The notes under the pieces were generated by a model. It worked only from the letters and a program-made list of their open reading frames with translations. It ran no database searches and had not been told where the DNA came from. Source: CADEFX01 sp050260355 (lineage in GTDB: Bacteria; Pseudomonadota; Alphaproteobacteria; Rhizobiales; Hyphomicrobiaceae). Taken from it: DNA of 35,430 bases. This document shows positions 33,004 through 35,430 of the stretch, piece after piece; the stretch's first letter is position 1, and each line of letters starts with the position of its first letter. Location of the stretch: NCBI GenBank assembly GCA_050260355.1, contig JBLNBZ010000140.1:1-35430 (forward strand), in the 5' to 3' direction. Made by a program: the position numbers and the translations under genes.

Positions 33004-35394
33004 CTATTGCGGAGCACCAGTCGCGGCCACATCGAAGCGCATGACCTTGGCCGACGGCTGGACGGCATTGCCATCCAGGAAGATTCCGAGAACGACCGTA
33101 TACTGTCCCGGCGCCAGTCCATCGGGAAGCTGGATGTGGAAGCGACCGTCCTCCGCCCAGTGCATCTTGTCCACTGTCAGAACCTCACCGTCGGGCGCAA
33201 TGAGGAGATAGCGCGACACGACGAGCAGGCCATAGACGCCGCGCGTCGTCGTCCGCAGCAGCGGCTCTTTCACGAGCCGATAGGTCCGCGCGGCCTTCAG
33301 GACCATCTCGGCACTGGCGCTGACCGTGATGTCGCGACCCTCCCGCGTCACGGCTTCGACCGTCGCTCTGGGCGGATTGACGAAGCGATCGAAGGTGCCG
33401 AATCCCAAGGGATAGGCCATCTCACGAACGGCCTCGAGCACGGCCGACCGATCGGTCCATTGCTTCAACCGGTAGGGGCCGTTGGTGACCAACAGATGAC
33501 CATGCTCTTCGGCGAATGACCTGAGCGCGCGCCAGCGCGCCCGCGCCTCGTCGGCGGTGACAAGGTCCTCAAGCGCAGCGGGGCGATAGCCGTCCCGCTC
33601 GAACGTTGCGATGAGCTCCAGCAGCTTTGCCTTGAGTGCACTATCTCGCACGAGATCCAGCCAGGGCACGCCTTGCCGCAAAGCCTCCTCCTGCGAGAAG
33701 GCGGCATCGGCCCGGGCTACGGCCTCCTCCATCAACGCCAGCAAATGCCAGGGTATTGTGCTCCAGGGCGGCGCCAGTGCCGCCACCTGACGGTCGTCCC
33801 AAGGCGCTGCATCGAGAAACACCTCGAGCACAGGCGTACGCACGTCGAGGTTCATGCCTTCCGCGATGGCATGTGTCGTCTTGTCGGTGCGCACGTACTT
33901 GAGCCCGATCAGCCGCCGCTCCAGAGCTGCCAGCACGGATGCAAGGCGTGGCTCGCGGCCGTTTGCGTTGCCTGCTTGATCGGAGCCCCAGCGGTAGGCG
34001 AAGGAGAAGGGATAGAGCAGATCCGCCGCCGTGACGTCAGTGCCGTCCTCGAAAGGTGAGGCCAGCACGTCGTAGGTGACCTTCGCGGAAGCCGACACCC
34101 TCTCGCCGACGCGTCGCAGCGCTCCGCTGCCCGGCTGCGGGAGAACTGCATCGTGCGGCACCCGCACGCCGCCGGACCGGCCGATCATCCGGGAAACCTC
34201 CGACTGAACGCGGTTGGGCATCCAGCTGGCGTTGGATGGAAAGGGGATCATGGCCGGATCGCCCACGGCAGACCAGATCGACCGGCCCATCGGGTCGGTG
34301 AAGCCGGCAATGGGATTCCAGGCGGCCGTGGGCCGATCACGCACGCCAAGGTGCAGCTTGCCGTTCCACGGATAGTCCTTCAACTTCACGGTGCGAATGA
34401 AGATCGGCGCATTGAGGCCGCTCAGCGAGTCGTAACCGATGTTCTCCACGCCTTCCGGATATCTGTCGTCGTAGTATTCCTGCCTCGGCACATAACCCAC
34501 CACCAACCGCCGGCAAGGACTGACGAGCGCGGCCACCAGGCGCCGCTCGAAGTCCACGTGCTCGGCAAAGCTGCGTGTTTGGCCGCGTATCAGTGGCTCG
34601 TACTCCCGGTCGGCAACCTCGCGCTCCGCGCCATCCAACCCGCCGACGAGCAGCCGGTAGGCGTGGAACCAGCCCTCCTTGATCCACGGCGGCCCAGACC
34701 AACCGTCGAGTTGCACGCCGGCAGCGGCGACCAGATCCTCGATCGAGACAGTTTCGAGTGTGAAATCTCCCGCATCGGCCTGAAGACCCCAACGAGCCCG
34801 GATGATCGAGCGCGCAAGCTGATCTTTGCCGCCCAACCTTATCGCCGCAGTCGACGCTGCACCGGCGAGGCTACCCGCGACAGCCTCTATCCGATCAAGG
34901 TGGTGCAGATAATCGGCGTGATACGGCGTTATGGGATACGGGTGGAAGACGAAGCCGCCGGATCTTTCCTCGCGCAGCTCCGCCATGATGCTGCGCGCAG
35001 CAGCACACCGCGCCTGAGCCGAGGCGAAGCGCGCAGAAACATCATTAAAGGAAAGAACAACGAACGATCCGAGCGATGTCACGGACTTCACATGCTCGGG
35101 CACACCTCCCGTGAAGCTCGGCACCGCCCCGAGATACGCATGCAATGTCTCTTCGCGCAGTGCCGTGCCAGCAGCAGCGGGGTCGATGGCATCAATGCGA
35201 ATTTCGTCGGGGTAGTAAGAAGGATAGTGGCCGACCTGATGACCCGCGCTGCCTTGGCCCCCGACAACGAGTAGGCCGACGAGCAGCATCAGGCTGGCGG
35301 TGCGCGTGGCGAGGACGCGACGGCCTGATTTGCCAGAAGCAAAGCCGCCGGGGCCTGGCTTGCACCCGGTCGGCTCGTCGTGGCCGCGGCTCAT
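33004..35394 (-). CDS. Two-domain exported protein replacing the LIV binding protein
   Basis: 796 residues from the ATG at 35392-35394; the frame stays open to the window edge (12 more codons), so the start could be further upstream. A basic segment (GRRVLATR) and hydrophobic core (about 34-50) act as a signal peptide or anchor. Residues ~50-400 are homologous to the separate 379-residue protein ('FHPYPITPYHADYLHH' 150-165, 'GVENIGYDSLSGL' 315-327, 'FIRTVKLKDYPWNG' 332-345). Residues ~435-796 are homologous to the end of the 889-residue protein ('PPWSTIPWHLLALMEEAVAR' 542-561, 'GVPWLDLVRD' 575-584, 'GHLLVTNGPYRLKQW' 632-646), a region resembling SBP_bac_5 domains. First gene in view of the transporter operon; probable periplasmic substrate receptor. 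Confidence 0.82.
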   Translation of the reverse strand: MSRGHDEPTGCKPGPGGFASGKSGRRVLATRTASLMLLVGLLVVGGQGSAGHQVGHYPSYYPDEIRIDAIDPAAAGTALREETLHAYLGAVPSFTGGVPEHVKSVTSLGSFVVLSFNDVSARFASAQARCAAARSIMAELREERSGGFVFHPYPITPYHADYLHHLDRIEAVAGSLAGAASTAAIRLGGKDQLARSIIRARWGLQADAGDFTLETVSIEDLVAAAGVQLDGWSGPPWIKEGWFHAYRLLVGGLDGAEREVADREYEPLIRGQTRSFAEHVDFERRLVAALVSPCRRLVVGYVPRQEYYDDRYPEGVENIGYDSLSGLNAPIFIRTVKLKDYPWNGKLHLGVRDRPTAAWNPIAGFTDPMGRSIWSAVGDPAMIPFPSNASWMPNRVQSEVSRMIGRSGGVRVPHDAVLPQPGSGALRRVGERVSASAKVTYDVLASPFEDGTDVTAADLLYPFSFAYRWGSDQAGNANGREPRLASVLAALERRLIGLKYVRTDKTTHAIAEGMNLDVRTPVLEVFLDAAPWDDRQVAALAPPWSTIPWHLLALMEEAVARADAAFSQEEALRQGVPWLDLVRDSALKAKLLELIATFERDGYRPAALEDLVTADEARARWRALRSFAEEHGHLLVTNGPYRLKQWTDRSAVLEAVREMAYPLGFGTFDRFVNPPRATVEAVTREGRDITVSASAEMVLKAARTYRLVKEPLLRTTTRGVYGLLVVSRYLLIAPDGEVLTVDKMHWAEDGRFHIQLPDGLAPGQYTVVLGIFLDGNAVQPSAKVMRFDVAATGAPQ

Positions 35395-35430
35395 GGTGCG
35401 ATCATCCGTCCCCGAAAGAGCGACCGCGCC

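Overview
GC-rich chromosomal DNA from an alphaproteobacterium, most likely of the Hyphomicrobiales (Rhizobiales) type. That placement is an inference from GC-rich codon use, the kinds of gene present, many small secreted proteins and LIV-type transporters; no rRNA, tRNA or other phylogenetic marker is present. I see no phage genes, insertion sequences, CRISPR arrays or tRNA genes.

Left part (1-13.6 kb). A truncated gene at the left edge is followed by an unusual VOC-domain/membrane/coiled-coil fusion (358-1977, minus). A compact minus-strand operon (6671 down to 2207) encodes a cupin, two different class V PLP enzymes, a SAM methyltransferase and a glutathione S-transferase. It is divergent from a lactate/glycolate permease (7060-8715), which faces an FMN-dependent alpha-hydroxy-acid dehydrogenase (8865-10037, minus). 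With a serine-glyoxylate-aminotransferase-like enzyme in the operon, the block points to hydroxy-acid/glyoxylate metabolism. rlmN follows, then two small paralogous membrane proteins separated by a tiny protein with an all-acidic tail, and a Trp-rich protein behind a promoter that overlaps a TGC palindrome.

Middle part (13.6-25.3 kb). This holds a small Lys/Ala-rich exported protein with its own terminator, a 2-hydroxychromene-2-carboxylate isomerase family protein, a strong candidate minus-strand small RNA with three C-rich loops in the argG upstream region, argG, a PhyH-type dioxygenase, a His-rich small secreted protein behind three stacked palindromes, and an SMP-30/gluconolactonase. A chromate-resistance pair follows (rhodanese-ChrB-like plus chrA), then a DMT transporter with a 23-histidine tail, an MHS-type MFS transporter and a small secreted protein.

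Right part (25.4-35.4 kb). This is the most interesting region: an eight-gene minus-strand operon around a complete LIV-type ABC transporter (livH, livM, livG, livF) with no classical LivJ/LivK binding protein. In its place are three related large exported or membrane proteins. A 796-residue protein has two halves: the N-terminal half is homologous to a separate 379-residue protein, and the C-terminal half to the C-terminus of an 889-residue protein. That shared C-terminal domain looks like a family 5 (peptide/nickel type) solute-binding protein, and in the 889-residue protein it is fused to a polytopic membrane module. A His-rich, Cys-less cupredoxin-like protein lies between the 379- and 889-residue genes. 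I do not recognise this as a described system; metal or metal-complex uptake or processing is one hypothesis.
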